Under the pieces are notes generated by a model. It was not told the origin of the DNA, did not search any database, and saw only the letters and a program-made list of their open reading frames with translations. From Xanthobacteraceae bacterium (GTDB taxonomy: Bacteria > Pseudomonadota > Alphaproteobacteria > Rhizobiales > Xanthobacteraceae), in assembly GCA_024508855.1 (NCBI GenBank), contig JANINJ010000006.1:322378-386377 (forward strand): 64,000 nt of DNA, in the 5' to 3' direction. Positions 18,269 through 27,385 of the stretch are shown here, in pieces. Position 1 is the first letter of the stretch, and every line of letters begins with the position of its first letter. Position numbers and translations under genes: made by a program.

Positions 18269-18294
18269 GTCGTCCCCGCGAAAGCAGGGACGAC
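18269..18294. repeat. GTCGTCCCCGC hairpin, short copy
   Basis: GTCGTCCC...GGGACGAC single hairpin between convergent genes; it matches one end of the 9826 and 14499 elements and can act as a bidirectional terminator. Confidence 0.55.
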
Positions 18295-18307
18295 AGCTTT
18301 GCTGGAG

Positions 18308-19729
18308 TTACCTGATACGTCCCGCATTGTGCGACGTCGGATGCGGCTGCCGCTTCTTCTTGCGCGACCTGGATGGCTTCTCCGGCGCTGGCGGCTTGGG
18401 CGGACCGATCTTCTTCAGCGCGGCGTCGGCGGCGCGCTCGCCGGAATCCCAGGCGCCATCCACCGTACCCCATAGTGTTTCGTGCGTGGCTTCGCCGGCG
18501 ATGAAGACATTGCCGAACGGCTCCGCAAGCACGCGGCGCGATGGCTGGCCGCCGGGTGACGCCGCCGACATGGCGCCGAGCGCAAACGGCGCGGCGTCCC
18601 AGTGCGTCGCCGCGGTTTTTTCTACCTTGGCGACTGCATCGCTGCCGTAAAGCTTCGCCAGCCACTCGCGCGCGAACGCGACCATCGCCGCCTCGCCCTG
18701 CGCCGCGAGATCGCGGCCGAAACGTCCTGCGACATCGACCGTGCACAGCGACTCCTCGCCGATATTGGCGAACAGCAGCGCGGTGCGGGCATCGTTGCTG
18801 CGCTCGATCACGACTTCATCGCGGCCGAGCCCGAGCGGATTGCCCGGCAGTTGCAGCGCGATGCGATCATAACTGCCGAGACCGAGTTTCGATGCTGCGT
18901 CCAACTGGCGCTTGGGAATATCCGGCGCGAATGCCAGATGGCCCGACGTCAGCACGTTGCTCGACACCGTGACGATGGCGGCGCGCGCAACGATGCGGCC
19001 CGCGCCGGTCTCGACGGTGACGTCGCGCCCGCCCCATGCGACGCGCGTGACCGGCGTCGACAGCGCCACCGGAATGCTGCCGGCGAGTTTCGCCAGCAGC
19101 GTGCCGAGACCCTGACGGCACGCGATCGCCGACATCCGTTCCTGCGCGCGGAACTGATCCTGCGCCGAGAGATCGCGCAGATCCTTTCCGGTCGCACTGG
19201 GGCCGAGCACGAACTCGACCGTTGCGGCCCAGTCGCCGAGATCCTTCGGCAGCGCATCGGCGCAGGCGATATCCGCCCGGCCGTGTGCCGCATCGTCGAT
19301 GGCGCGATTGGCGCGCACCAGCGTGGCAAGGAAATCTTCGGTTTCGCCGGCACGCGCATTGCGGCGGCCGATGCGGATCTTCTGGCCCGGCGGCGCGGGA
19401 AACACTTCAAGGCCCGCCTCGCGCGCGAGCTTGACCATCGGATTGCCGTCGGGATCGTGCAGCCAGCGCGCACCGCGATCGAACGGCACCGCGAATGTCG
19501 CGCTATCGGTCATGCAGCGGCCGCCGATCCGGTCCGTCGCCTCGACGACGACGACGCTGCGATTCGCCGCCACGATGTGCCGCGCCGCAGCGATGCCCGC
19601 GGCGCCGGCGCCGATCACGACAATGTCAACCTCACGCGGCAACGAAGCCGCCATGCTGCGCGCGGGCAGGAACGGCGCGATTCCAAAGGCTGCCGATGCC
19701 GATAGAAAGCCGCGCCGCGTAATTGTCAT
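18308..19729 (-). CDS. Tat-exported FAD amine oxidase
   Basis: 473 residues from ATG 19729. A Tat signal (T-R-R-G-F-L-S, then hydrophobic, ending S-M-A-A) precedes the FAD-binding dinucleotide motif V-I-G-A-G-A-A-G-I-A-A-A-R and the R-I-G-G-R flavin loop typical of monoamine oxidase / tryptophan 2-monooxygenase proteins. F-I-A-G-E-A-T near the C-terminus is the second FAD contact. It ends in a basic, proline-rich tail of about 30 residues not seen in most homologues. Substrate unknown. The gap of 190 bp to the divergent YiiX-like gene may hold both promoters. Confidence 0.87.
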   Translation of the reverse strand: MTITRRGFLSASAAFGIAPFLPARSMAASLPREVDIVVIGAGAAGIAAARHIVAANRSVVVVEATDRIGGRCMTDSATFAVPFDRGARWLHDPDGNPMVKLAREAGLEVFPAPPGQKIRIGRRNARAGETEDFLATLVRANRAIDDAAHGRADIACADALPKDLGDWAATVEFVLGPSATGKDLRDLSAQDQFRAQERMSAIACRQGLGTLLAKLAGSIPVALSTPVTRVAWGGRDVTVETGAGRIVARAAIVTVSSNVLTSGHLAFAPDIPKRQLDAASKLGLGSYDRIALQLPGNPLGLGRDEVVIERSNDARTALLFANIGEESLCTVDVAGRFGRDLAAQGEAAMVAFAREWLAKLYGSDAVAKVEKTAATHWDAAPFALGAMSAASPGGQPSRRVLAEPFGNVFIAGEATHETLWGTVDGAWDSGERAADAALKKIGPPKPPAPEKPSRSRKKKRQPHPTSHNAGRIR

Positions 19730-19919
19730 GACATGGTTTCCGAATTTTGAAAGAAGCTGGGAACGTGAGGTGAACTTGCCGCATCGAAGCGTATGCGGCA
19801 ACCTTTGTGGTGAATCAATCGTGACCTCCGCATCGAGTGCATGAACTAAATTGCAATGGCTTTCGACCATGATGGACAGAACGACAAAGCGGCCAGAACG
19901 AGCCGTCGGGGAGACCATC

Positions 19920-20798
19920 ATGGGTTTCGTGCTTGATGCAGTCGGCAAACTGATTGCCGGCTACCTTCAGAAGGAAGTACCCGGTTACGAACCTTTCACG
20001 CCGAGCGATCCCGAGCGCCTGCGGGGCATCGTTGCGCCCGGCGACGTGCTGCTGGTGGAAGGCAACAATCGCGTTTCCGGCATCATCAAGTATCTGACGC
20101 AATCGACATGGTCGCACGCCGCGCTCTATGTCGGGCCGATCGACGGCGCGACGGAACCCGACGGCGAGCCGCATGTGCTGATCGAAGCCAATATCGGCGA
20201 AGGCGTCACCACCGCGCCGCTGTCGAAATATTTTCCCTATCACACGCGCATCTGCCGCCCGGTCGGATTGTCCTACGAGGACCGCACCACGGTGTGCCGC
20301 TACGCCATCAACCGCATCGGCTTCGGCTACGACACCAAGAACATCGTCGACCTGATGCGCTATCTGATTCCGCTGCCGGTGCCGCAACGCTGGCGTCGCC
20401 GCATGATCGCGTTCGGCTCCGGCGATCCCACCAAGATCATCTGTTCTGCGCTGATCGCGCAGGCGTTCGAAGCGGTGCGTTATCCGATCCTGCCGAAGAT
20501 CACGCGCACCCGCAGCCGCCAGGCGCGCCGCGAGATCCTGCACATCCGCGATTCGTCGCTCTACATGCCGCGCGATTTCGACATCTCGCCCTATTTCGAG
20601 ATCGTCAAGCCGACCATCGAACTGGGTTTCGACTACACGTCGCTGCACTGGGCCGACCGACAAAAGCCGCTCCCGGAGGTAGCGGGCTCTGTCGATCCGT
20701 TTCCAGAGCATGCTGAAGCGCCGGCAATCGTTCCTGAAACGGCTGACGCGAATGCGGCGGCTGAACCTGAAGAAATGATGGACTGCGCGGCAGGCTGA
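19920..20798 (+). CDS. YiiX/YebB-like NlpC/P60-family cysteine hydrolase
   Basis: 292 residues from ATG 19920, preceded by GGGGAG. Core features of the permuted papain-like family: G-D-V-L-L-V-E-G at the start of the fold, the catalytic His in W-S-H-A-A-L-Y-V-G, and the Cys in I-I-C-S-A-L-I-A-Q-A-F. Such proteins act on lipids or peptides; several are annotated as lipo-like proteins or peptidoglycan hydrolases. No signal peptide is obvious. The last about 50 residues are acidic, Ala/Pro/Glu-rich and probably disordered. Confidence 0.78.
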   Translation: MGFVLDAVGKLIAGYLQKEVPGYEPFTPSDPERLRGIVAPGDVLLVEGNNRVSGIIKYLTQSTWSHAALYVGPIDGATEPDGEPHVLIEANIGEGVTTAPLSKYFPYHTRICRPVGLSYEDRTTVCRYAINRIGFGYDTKNIVDLMRYLIPLPVPQRWRRRMIAFGSGDPTKIICSALIAQAFEAVRYPILPKITRTRSRQARREILHIRDSSLYMPRDFDISPYFEIVKPTIELGFDYTSLHWADRQKPLPEVAGSVDPFPEHAEAPAIVPETADANAAAEPEEMMDCAAG

Positions 20799-20808
20799 TC
20801 GCCGCTGG

Positions 20809-21189
20809 TCAGGCCGCCCGTACCGGCGGCGGCGCGGCGGCCAGTTCGTTCACTTCCTCATCGGTGAAAACCCGGCTGCGCGTCAGGAAGCGGACGCCTT
20901 CCGGCGCTTCGAGCGAGAAGCCCGAGCCACGGCCTGGCACCACATCGATGATGAGCTGGGTGTGCTGCCAGTATTCGAACTGCGCGGCGCCGATATAGAA
21001 ATTGCACCCCGCGATCTCGCCGAGCAGGACGTCCTGCGGCCCGACGCGGAATTCACCGGCCGGATAGCACATCGGCGCCGACCCGTCGCAGCACCCGCCG
21101 GATTGATGAAACAGCAGCGCGCCGTGCTGCGCCTTGAGCGTGGCGACGACCGCTGCAGCCTTGTCGGTGATCTCGACACGATTGACCAT
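20809..21189 (-). CDS. DUF779 protein, aldehyde dehydrogenase partner
   Basis: 126 residues matching DUF779, a small family nearly always found beside aldehyde dehydrogenase. The H-Q-S-G-G-C-C-D-G-S cluster (Cys-Cys) and a C-N-F-Y-I-G-A-A segment are the conserved features; the Cys pair could bind metal or act in thiol chemistry. It follows the aldehyde dehydrogenase gene by 72 bp on the same strand, so they are likely one transcript. Biochemical function is not established. Confidence 0.92.
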   Translation of the reverse strand: MVNRVEITDKAAAVVATLKAQHGALLFHQSGGCCDGSAPMCYPAGEFRVGPQDVLLGEIAGCNFYIGAAQFEYWQHTQLIIDVVPGRGSGFSLEAPEGVRFLTRSRVFTDEEVNELAAAPPPVRAA

Positions 21190-21261
21190 GGTCCGCCTTT
21201 CCCGATTCTCAAATGCCTGCGAGGCGCGGGACTCGTCCCGCGCCTCGGGTTTCGTGTTCGA

Positions 21262-22782
21262 TCAGAAGAAACCCAGCGCCTTGTTGCTGTAGCTGACCAG
21301 GATGTTCTTGGTCTGCTGATAATGATCGAGCATCATCTTGTGGTTCTCGCGCCCGATGCCGGATTGCTTGTAGCCGCCGAACGCAGCGTGCGCCGGATAG
21401 GCATGGTAGCAATTGGTCCAGACGCGACCAGCCTGGATCGCCCGGCCGAAGCGATAGGCACGGGTGCCGTTGCGGGTCCAGACGCCGGCGCCGAGGCCGT
21501 AGAGCGTGTCGTTGGCGATGGCGAGCGCGTCGTCTTCATCCTTGAACTTGGTCACCGAGACCACGGGTCCGAAGATTTCTTCCTGGAACACACGCATCTT
21601 GTTGTGGCCTTCGAAGATGGTCGGCTCGATGTAATAGCCTTCCGCGATCTCGCCGCCGAGTTGCGCGCGCTTGCCGCCGGTCAGCACCTTGGCGCCTTCC
21701 TGCTTGCCGATATCGAAATAGGACAGGATCTTTTCGAGCTGATCGTTCGACGCCTGCGCACCAATCATGGTGGAGGGATCGAGCGGATGACCCTGCTTGA
21801 TCTTCTTGGTGCGGGCGACGGCACGCTCCATGAACTTGTCGTAGATCGATTCTTGCACCAGCACGCGGCTGGGGCAGGTGCAGACCTCGCCCTGGTTCAG
21901 CGCGAACATCGCAAAACCTTCCAGCGCTTTGTCGAAGTAATCGTCGTCCGCTTCCATCACGTCGGCAAAGAAGATGTTCGGCGACTTGCCGCCGAGCTCC
22001 AGCGTCACCGGAATGATGTTGTCCGAGGCGTATTGCATGATCAGCCGGCCCGTCGTGGTCTCGCCGGTGAATGCGATCTTCGCGATCCGCTTGTTCTGCG
22101 CCAGCGGCTTGCCCGCTTCGACGCCAAAACCATTGACCACGTTGACGACGCCGGGCGGCAGCAAGTCGCCGATCAGCTCCATCACGAACAGGATGCCGAG
22201 CGGCGTCTGCTCCGCCGGTTTGATCACCACGCAATTGCCGGCGGCAAGCGCGGGAGCGAGCTTCCAGGTCGCCATCAGCACCGGGAAATTCCACGGGATG
22301 ATCTGGCCGACGACGCCGAGCGGCTCGTGATAGTGATAGGCGACGGTATCGTGATCGATTTCGGAGATGCCGCCTTCCTGCGCGCGCAATGCGCCCGCAA
22401 AGTAACGCCAGTGATCGACCACCAGCGGCATATCGGCATGGGTGGTTTCGCGGATCGGCTTGCCGTTATCCAGCGTTTCGACCATCGCCAGCAGATCGAG
22501 ATTGGCCTCCAGCTTGTCGGCGATCCGGTTGAGGATCAGCGCGCGCTGCGCTGGGGCGGTCTTGCCCCACGCATCTTTCGCCTTGTGCGCGGCATCGAGC
22601 GCCAGCTCGATATCCGCCGCCGACGAGCGCGGCACTTCGCACAGCTTCTTGCCCGTCACCGGGCTGAGATTGTCGAAATAGCGTCCATCGACCGGCTCGA
22701 CCCATTTGCCGCCGATGAAATTGCCATAGCGTTCGCGGATGAGAACCTGTTTCGATACCTTCTCGATTGCCTCGTGATACAT
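21262..22782 (-). CDS. NAD-dependent aldehyde dehydrogenase (ExaC/AldB-like)
   Basis: 506 residues from ATG 22782 with GGGAGAG upstream. Family signatures: I-I-P-W-N-F-P (cofactor), [15 protein letters not shown] (NAD loop), the general base E in L-E-L-G-G-K-S-P, and the catalytic Cys in [10 protein letters not shown]. The paired Cys-Thr-Cys and co-occurrence with DUF779 are typical of the ExaC / acetaldehyde dehydrogenase group used in alcohol catabolism. A 7-bp inverted repeat lies about 90 bp upstream. Confidence 0.95.
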   Translation of the reverse strand: MYHEAIEKVSKQVLIRERYGNFIGGKWVEPVDGRYFDNLSPVTGKKLCEVPRSSAADIELALDAAHKAKDAWGKTAPAQRALILNRIADKLEANLDLLAMVETLDNGKPIRETTHADMPLVVDHWRYFAGALRAQEGGISEIDHDTVAYHYHEPLGVVGQIIPWNFPVLMATWKLAPALAAGNCVVIKPAEQTPLGILFVMELIGDLLPPGVVNVVNGFGVEAGKPLAQNKRIAKIAFTGETTTGRLIMQYASDNIIPVTLELGGKSPNIFFADVMEADDDYFDKALEGFAMFALNQGEVCTCPSRVLVQESIYDKFMERAVARTKKIKQGHPLDPSTMIGAQASNDQLEKILSYFDIGKQEGAKVLTGGKRAQLGGEIAEGYYIEPTIFEGHNKMRVFQEEIFGPVVSVTKFKDEDDALAIANDTLYGLGAGVWTRNGTRAYRFGRAIQAGRVWTNCYHAYPAHAAFGGYKQSGIGRENHKMMLDHYQQTKNILVSYSNKALGFF

Positions 22783-22868
22783 GGACGCTCTCCCTGATGA
22801 TCCGCCGCGCGGGCGTTGCGACCTGCTCGAGGCGCATGGCCCGGCACGGCATTGGCTCTGTCGCACGT

Positions 22869-22886
22869 TATAGTCGCTGGACTATA
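22869..22886. promoter_or_regulatory. inverted repeat upstream of aldehyde dehydrogenase
   Basis: Perfect TATAGTC-gctg-GACTATA repeat, the only strong symmetry in the 302-bp gap between the aldehyde dehydrogenase and the divergent EI24 gene. It could be a regulator-binding site or overlap a promoter; no regulator gene is adjacent. Confidence 0.45.
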
Positions 22887-23084
22887 GCGAGGGAGGTCGG
22901 CGCCGGTTATAGGACCAAAGCGGTATGCGTCCCGGTCGTCCGGCTTCGGCGATAGCGGCTTGAATCGGAACAAAAAAGCGGCCTCGCCGGCGGCTGCAAT
23001 GGCCGCGCAAGTCTTCGGGAACTCTTGTCGAAGCGAGGCGCGATATCTATTTCTGCGGGGGTTTTAGCAGAGGATACCGCCGCC

Positions 23085-23837
23085 ATGCTGGACGACGCCG
23101 TCAAGGCACTTTCGCAGATCCTGTCGCCGCCGATGCGCGCCATCCTGTGGAAGTCGATCGCGCTTGCGCTGGTGCTGATCGTGGCGCTGGCGACAGCGCT
23201 GCAGCGCCTGCTGAGCTGGCTCGCGACCTCCGGTATGGTTTGGGCGGAAGCGACGCTCGGCCCGGACTATCATACGCCGCTCAACGTGCTGTCGTGGATC
23301 GTGTCGATCGCCGCCGGTTTCGGCATCGTGTTCGGCGCAATCTTCCTGATGCCGGCGATCACCTCGCTGGTGGCCAGCGTGTTCGTCGATGACGTCGCCG
23401 ATGTGGTCGAGCGCGAAACCTATCCGGCGGAAAAGCCCGGCACGGCGCTGCCCTATGGCGTCGCGATCACCGAAGGACTCAAGTTCGCGGCGCTGACGAT
23501 CCTCGTCTACCTGATCGCGCTGCCCTTCGTGTTTATCGCGGGGCTCGGCTTCCTCGCCTTCTTTATCGCAACCGCGTGGCTGCTGGGCCGCCAGTATTTC
23601 GAGATGGCCGCGATGCGCTTCCGCTCCGTCGACGACGCCAAGGCGATGCGCCGCGACAACGGCGCGACGATCTTCACCGCCGGGTTGTTGATCGCCGCGT
23701 TCGTGTCGATCCCGATCGTCAACCTGGCGACGCCGCTGTTCGGCATGGCGCTGATGGTCCATCTGCACAAGCGGCTCTCCGGCCGGCGCCCGGAACTGAT
23801 CGAACCCGCGCGCAAGACCAGCGTGCCAATGGTGTGA
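23085..23837 (+). CDS. EI24-domain membrane protein (CysZ-like)
   Basis: 250 residues from ATG 23085, with about five to six hydrophobic segments and a cytoplasmic basic C-terminus. The Y-F-E-M-A-A-M-R-F-R and L-L-G-R-Q segments match the EI24 / CysZ family; CysZ proteins facilitate sulfate entry, though alphaproteobacterial members are mostly uncharacterised. A longer frame beginning at 23025 is less likely since the ribosome site AGAGG fits 23085. Confidence 0.82.
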   Translation: MLDDAVKALSQILSPPMRAILWKSIALALVLIVALATALQRLLSWLATSGMVWAEATLGPDYHTPLNVLSWIVSIAAGFGIVFGAIFLMPAITSLVASVFVDDVADVVERETYPAEKPGTALPYGVAITEGLKFAALTILVYLIALPFVFIAGLGFLAFFIATAWLLGRQYFEMAAMRFRSVDDAKAMRRDNGATIFTAGLLIAAFVSIPIVNLATPLFGMALMVHLHKRLSGRRPELIEPARKTSVPMV

Positions 23838-23866
23838 AGAGCCTTCCCGGCGCTTCCGCGTGCTTG

Positions 23867-24256
23867 CTAGAAGCTCGTAGGACCGACCGCGCCGACCCAT
23901 CGGCTGACCTTGGATGGATCGGCCTTGTCCATGTAGAAGAAGTGCACCATGGACGGCTTTCGCGGCGCCATGGCGGGATCGTCGAACGTCATGGCGACGG
24001 TGCCGTGAAATATCTTAAGGGACGGGCTGTCCCAGTATTCGATCACTTCGTGATAGGCGGTGAAGCCGGTATCGATGAAGGCGCGCAGATTGGCGCGGAT
24101 CGTTTCGCGGCCATGCCAATCGGCAACGCCGAGATTGCAGACCGCATCCTCCGCGAAACACTCAAAGCCCTTGCCGAAGGTCTTGTCGTCGATCTCTTTC
24201 CACATCGCCAGCAGCCATGCGGGCGGCGCCGTTTTGGTGAAGGTTTGCGTCGTCAT
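23867..24256 (-). CDS. SnoaL-like / NTF2-family protein
   Basis: 129 residues forming one NTF2-like domain, with W-K-E-I-D near the start, F-A-E-D-A-V-C-N-L, H-G-R-E-T-I-R-A-N-L and a C-terminal S-M-V-H-F-F-Y-M-D strand. Substrate unknown. It is followed 36 bp upstream on the same strand by the DJ-1-like gene, so the two may be co-transcribed. Confidence 0.78.
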   Translation of the reverse strand: MTTQTFTKTAPPAWLLAMWKEIDDKTFGKGFECFAEDAVCNLGVADWHGRETIRANLRAFIDTGFTAYHEVIEYWDSPSLKIFHGTVAMTFDDPAMAPRKPSMVHFFYMDKADPSKVSRWVGAVGPTSF

Positions 24257-24291
24257 GTCGTTCTCCTCAGGTGGGGTTAATCGAGTTCGGT

Positions 24292-25014
24292 TCAGGTCGC
24301 GGCCATAGTCGGTAGCGCGATGCCGAGTCGCGCAGCGACACGCCGTGCCGTCGCCTCGCGCTGCGCCGTGATGCCGCGGACCGATTGCTGCGCGTGCTGC
24401 AGGATGGCGGCCGGCGCGGTCTCCGGCGTGCCGCTGTCGAATGGCGGCTCAGGCGCATAGACCATGTAAAGTTGAATCGCCTGCGCGACCTCGTCGCCGC
24501 GCAATTTGGCGGCGAGACGCAGGGCGCCGTCGATTCCCGCCGTGACCCCGGCGGCGAAAACCCAGTTGCCGTCCAGCACCACACGCTCGTTGACCGGAAT
24601 CGCGCCGAAGAACGGCAGCAGATGAAACGACGCCCAATGCGTCGTCGCCCGCCGTCCCTTGAGCAGGCCGGCCGCCCCGCAAAGCAGTGCGCCGGTGCAG
24701 ACCGAGAACACGCTGTGCGCCCCCGCCGCCTGCCGCCGAATCCACCCGAGGACTTCATCGTCCTCCATCAGGGCTTCCTGCCCGAAGCCGCCCGGCACAT
24801 GCAGCACGTCGAGCTGCGGCGCATCGGCAAGTGCTGCGCCCGGCGTGAGCCGCAATCCCTTCAGGTCGCGGACGGGTTCCGTCGTCTTGCCGAAGATGCG
24901 GTAGGTCGCGTTCGGAATTCGCGACAGCACTTCGAACGGTCCTGTCAGATCGATCTGATCGACGCCTTCGAACAACAGCGAGCCGATCTGCAGATGGGTG
25001 TCGGACGGGAACAT
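24292..25014 (-). CDS. DJ-1/PfpI-family protein (isonitrile hydratase-like)
   Basis: 240 residues from ATG 25014. The class I glutamine-amidotransferase-like fold has the nucleophile elbow S-V-C-T-G-A with Cys, preceded by the acidic D-Q-I-D-L-T-G-P-F-E-V segment. Length and motifs resemble isonitrile hydratase InhA of Pseudomonas, but a DJ-1-type deglycase or protease-like role is equally possible. It is divergent from a GlxA-type regulator that carries the same fold, with only 49 bp between start codons. Confidence 0.82.
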   Translation of the reverse strand: MFPSDTHLQIGSLLFEGVDQIDLTGPFEVLSRIPNATYRIFGKTTEPVRDLKGLRLTPGAALADAPQLDVLHVPGGFGQEALMEDDEVLGWIRRQAAGAHSVFSVCTGALLCGAAGLLKGRRATTHWASFHLLPFFGAIPVNERVVLDGNWVFAAGVTAGIDGALRLAAKLRGDEVAQAIQLYMVYAPEPPFDSGTPETAPAAILQHAQQSVRGITAQREATARRVAARLGIALPTMAAT

Positions 25015-25063
25015 GCGGGCCTCCGGAGTTGGGCTGGACAAACCCACCCTATCCGGGCACGCT

Positions 25064-26068
25064 ATGGCGGAAATGCCAAAGAACCCTCGTTCTACGCCAA
25101 ATGCAATTCGCGTCATCGAAGTGCTCGCCTACCCGGCTGTGCAGCTGCTCGATGTCGCCGGTCCGCTGCAGGTGTTCTCCTCCGCCAACGATCTCGTCGC
25201 CGAGGCGGGAGGCACGCCGCCTTACGTCCTGCGCGTGGTCGCACGCGCCGGCAGCGCGGGCGTGACGGCGTCGGCGGGCCTCGGCATTACGGTGAACCCC
25301 CTGCCGCGCATCGGCGCGCCGCTGGATACGCTGCTGATCGCCGGCGGCCCCGGCGTCGACGCGGCGGCCGCAGATCCGGCGCTGCTCAAGTGGGTCAGCC
25401 GACGCGCGGCGAAGGCGCGCCGCGTCGCGTCCGTCTGCACCGGAGCCTTTCTGCTGGGCGCGGCGGGCGTGCTCGACGGGCGGCGCGCGGCGACGCACTG
25501 GTCCTACTGCGCCGAGCTTGCCCGGCGCTTCCCGGCGATCCGCGTCGAATCCGATCCGATTTTCGTCCGCGATGGCGATATCTGGACCTCGGCGGGCGTG
25601 ACGGCCGGAATCGATCTGGCGCTGGCACTGGTGGAAGAGGACCTCGGCCGCACCGTGGCGCTCGCGGTCGCGCGCTATCTGGTGGTGTTTCTCAAGCGTC
25701 CGGGCGGACAGGCGCAGTTCAGCACCGCATTGTCGTTGCAGACTGCCGAGGACAAATTCGGCGCGCTGCACGCGTGGATCGCCAGGCATCTGGCCGACGA
25801 CATCTCGCTGCCGGTGCTCGCCCGCCAGGCCGGAATGAGCGAGCGCAGTTTCAGCCGGCATTACGCCGAGGCGACCGGCGTGACGCCGATCCATGCCGTC
25901 GAGCGGCTGCGGGTGGAAGCCGCGCGGCGGCTCCTATCGGAGTCGCGGCTGCCGGTGAAACGGATATCGCAGCGCTGCGGCTTCGGTTCGGAAGAAACCA
26001 TGCGCCGCAGCTTCGTGCGCCTGCTCGCAACCTCGCCGCAGGACTATCGCACGCGGTTCAGTTCGTGA
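25064..26068 (+). CDS. GlxA-family AraC transcriptional regulator
   Basis: 334 residues: an N-terminal DJ-1/PfpI-like domain (about 15-190, S-V-C-T-G-A-F-L-L-G-A) and a C-terminal AraC-type double helix-turn-helix (about 225-330, L-A-R-Q-A-G-M-S-E-R-S-F-S-R-H and F-G-S-E-E-T-M-R-R-S-F). ATG 25064 is used; an upstream frame would overlap the divergent gene's start codon. Probably regulates the DJ-1-like enzyme and NTF2-like genes on the opposite strand; this is inferred from divergence. Confidence 0.9.
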   Translation: MAEMPKNPRSTPNAIRVIEVLAYPAVQLLDVAGPLQVFSSANDLVAEAGGTPPYVLRVVARAGSAGVTASAGLGITVNPLPRIGAPLDTLLIAGGPGVDAAAADPALLKWVSRRAAKARRVASVCTGAFLLGAAGVLDGRRAATHWSYCAELARRFPAIRVESDPIFVRDGDIWTSAGVTAGIDLALALVEEDLGRTVALAVARYLVVFLKRPGGQAQFSTALSLQTAEDKFGALHAWIARHLADDISLPVLARQAGMSERSFSRHYAEATGVTPIHAVERLRVEAARRLLSESRLPVKRISQRCGFGSEETMRRSFVRLLATSPQDYRTRFSS

Positions 26069-26122
26069 GCGGCGGCGGTCGATGCCGGCGGATCGCGCCG
26101 CCGCTCGCTCCAAAGACCACGT

Positions 26123-26566
26123 TCAAAGATCGGTTCGTTCCTCGGCAACGTCGCGCCGCTTCTCCATGTTGAAACGATCCGCGTAGATCGGCCGGCCGCC
26201 GGTCGTCGGTCCCGGATATTGCACGATCAGGATATCCCCGCCGGTCGCGGTTTCGAATTTGCCCTCGAAGTGCGGGTCGGGATGGAACAGCATCGTTCCG
26301 GCCTTGTAGACGTTGTCATCGATCCTGAATTCGCCGCTGAGAATGTACCAGACCTGCGCGAAGTCGTGATTGTGAATCGGATGATGGGCGCCCGGTTCGA
26401 GCCGAAGGATTCCGGCATTCGGCTCGGTCGGCCGCTCCGGCCGCGGATGGAACAGCATCTTGCCGGTCTCGCCCGGCCAGCGAATGGTCTCCCACTCGAT
26501 GTCATCGATATGCTTCGCCTCATACGGCAGATGCTTGCCCTTCGGCGTAATGGGTGTGGTCTGCAT
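26123..26566 (-). CDS. cupin-domain protein
   Basis: 147 residues from ATG 26566. A single cupin barrel with the metal-binding motif G-A-H-H-P-I-H-N-H-D-F followed by the second strand pair (F-H-P-D-P-H-F-E-G). Role unknown; many such proteins are dioxygenases or sugar/amine-binding. It lies 11 bp downstream of the XRE-cupin regulator on the same strand and is surely co-transcribed with it. Confidence 0.85.
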   Translation of the reverse strand: MQTTPITPKGKHLPYEAKHIDDIEWETIRWPGETGKMLFHPRPERPTEPNAGILRLEPGAHHPIHNHDFAQVWYILSGEFRIDDNVYKAGTMLFHPDPHFEGKFETATGGDILIVQYPGPTTGGRPIYADRFNMEKRRDVAEERTDL

Positions 26567-26577
26567 GCACGTCTCCC

Positions 26578-27231
26578 TTAGCTGGTTTTGATTTTTGTGG
26601 ACCGCACCGGCGACGATGCGGTGGGCACCCTCCACCAATCGAAGTGCTCGGTCTTCAGTGGAGATTTCGCGACCACCATCAGGATGCGCGCTTCATCCTC
26701 GCCGATGTTGTCGGCGCGATGGGGCAATTCCGAATTCAGGAAAATGCCTTCGCCGGGCCCAAGGTTGAAGCTCTCGGCGCCGACGTGAAACTGGATCTGT
26801 CCGCTGATGACGTAGCAATATTCCTGGCCCGGATGCGACACCATGAGGTCCATGCGGTTCTTGCGGGGAAACAGCAGATGAAACACTTCCAGATCGTCGT
26901 TCGGCATGCCGCCGGCGAATAGCTGCCAGCGATAGCCGGTGCTTGGAATGCTCTGCGCTTCGCCAGGATCGTCGTTGCGATGGACGGTAACGTGGCTGCG
27001 CAGCTGATCGGAAGCCTTCGCGAATAGTTCGCTGACACCGACGTCCAGCGTCTGTGCGATCTGAATCAGGTTGGCCACCGAGCTTGAGACCTGCCCGCGT
27101 TCGAGCCGCGATACGAATGCATCGGAAAGCCCGGCGCCGTCGGCCAGATCCTTGAGCTTCATTCCACGCTCCTCGCGCAGCGAGCGGATGCGCGCACCCA
27201 GGCTCACCAGCGTTTCGTCTTGCGGCTTCAT
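26578..27231 (-). CDS. XRE-cupin transcriptional regulator
   Basis: 217 residues: N-terminal Cro/C1 helix-turn-helix (about 12-70, L-S-D-A-F-V-S-R-L-E-R-G-Q) and a C-terminal cupin_2 sensor domain (about 125-195, S-H-P-G-Q-E-Y-C-Y-V). This architecture (PuuR-like) senses small polyamine- or carboxylate-type ligands. It is divergent from an ABC substrate-binding protein gene and in an operon with another cupin, so it probably controls uptake and use of one substrate. Inverted repeats in the shared gap (27263-27288) are candidate operators. Confidence 0.92.
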   Translation of the reverse strand: MKPQDETLVSLGARIRSLREERGMKLKDLADGAGLSDAFVSRLERGQVSSSVANLIQIAQTLDVGVSELFAKASDQLRSHVTVHRNDDPGEAQSIPSTGYRWQLFAGGMPNDDLEVFHLLFPRKNRMDLMVSHPGQEYCYVISGQIQFHVGAESFNLGPGEGIFLNSELPHRADNIGEDEARILMVVAKSPLKTEHFDWWRVPTASSPVRSTKIKTS

Positions 27232-27262
27232 TCCGGACCTTTCCCTGAATTTGCTTCCTTGT

Positions 27263-27288
27263 CAATTAAAATTGCTCTATAGGCAATT
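27263..27288. promoter_or_regulatory. candidate XRE-cupin operator
   Basis: Two overlapping symmetries in the 154-bp divergent gap: CAATTaaAATTG (27263-27274) and AATTGC-7-GCAATT (27270-27275 with 27283-27288). AT-rich, and centred between the two divergent starts, the usual place for an autoregulatory site. Confidence 0.5.
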
Positions 27289-27385
27289 TATAAGGCAGAC
27301 GGGTGCTCTTTTCCGCACAATACCACGATCTGCCGCAGACACAGTTGCGTACCACGCAACTCAAAAGCATCAAAGGGAGAACGCC

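Noticed and set aside
20962..22797. Plus-strand open frame of about 611 codons
   Set aside because: Shadow of the aldehyde dehydrogenase gene on the minus strand.
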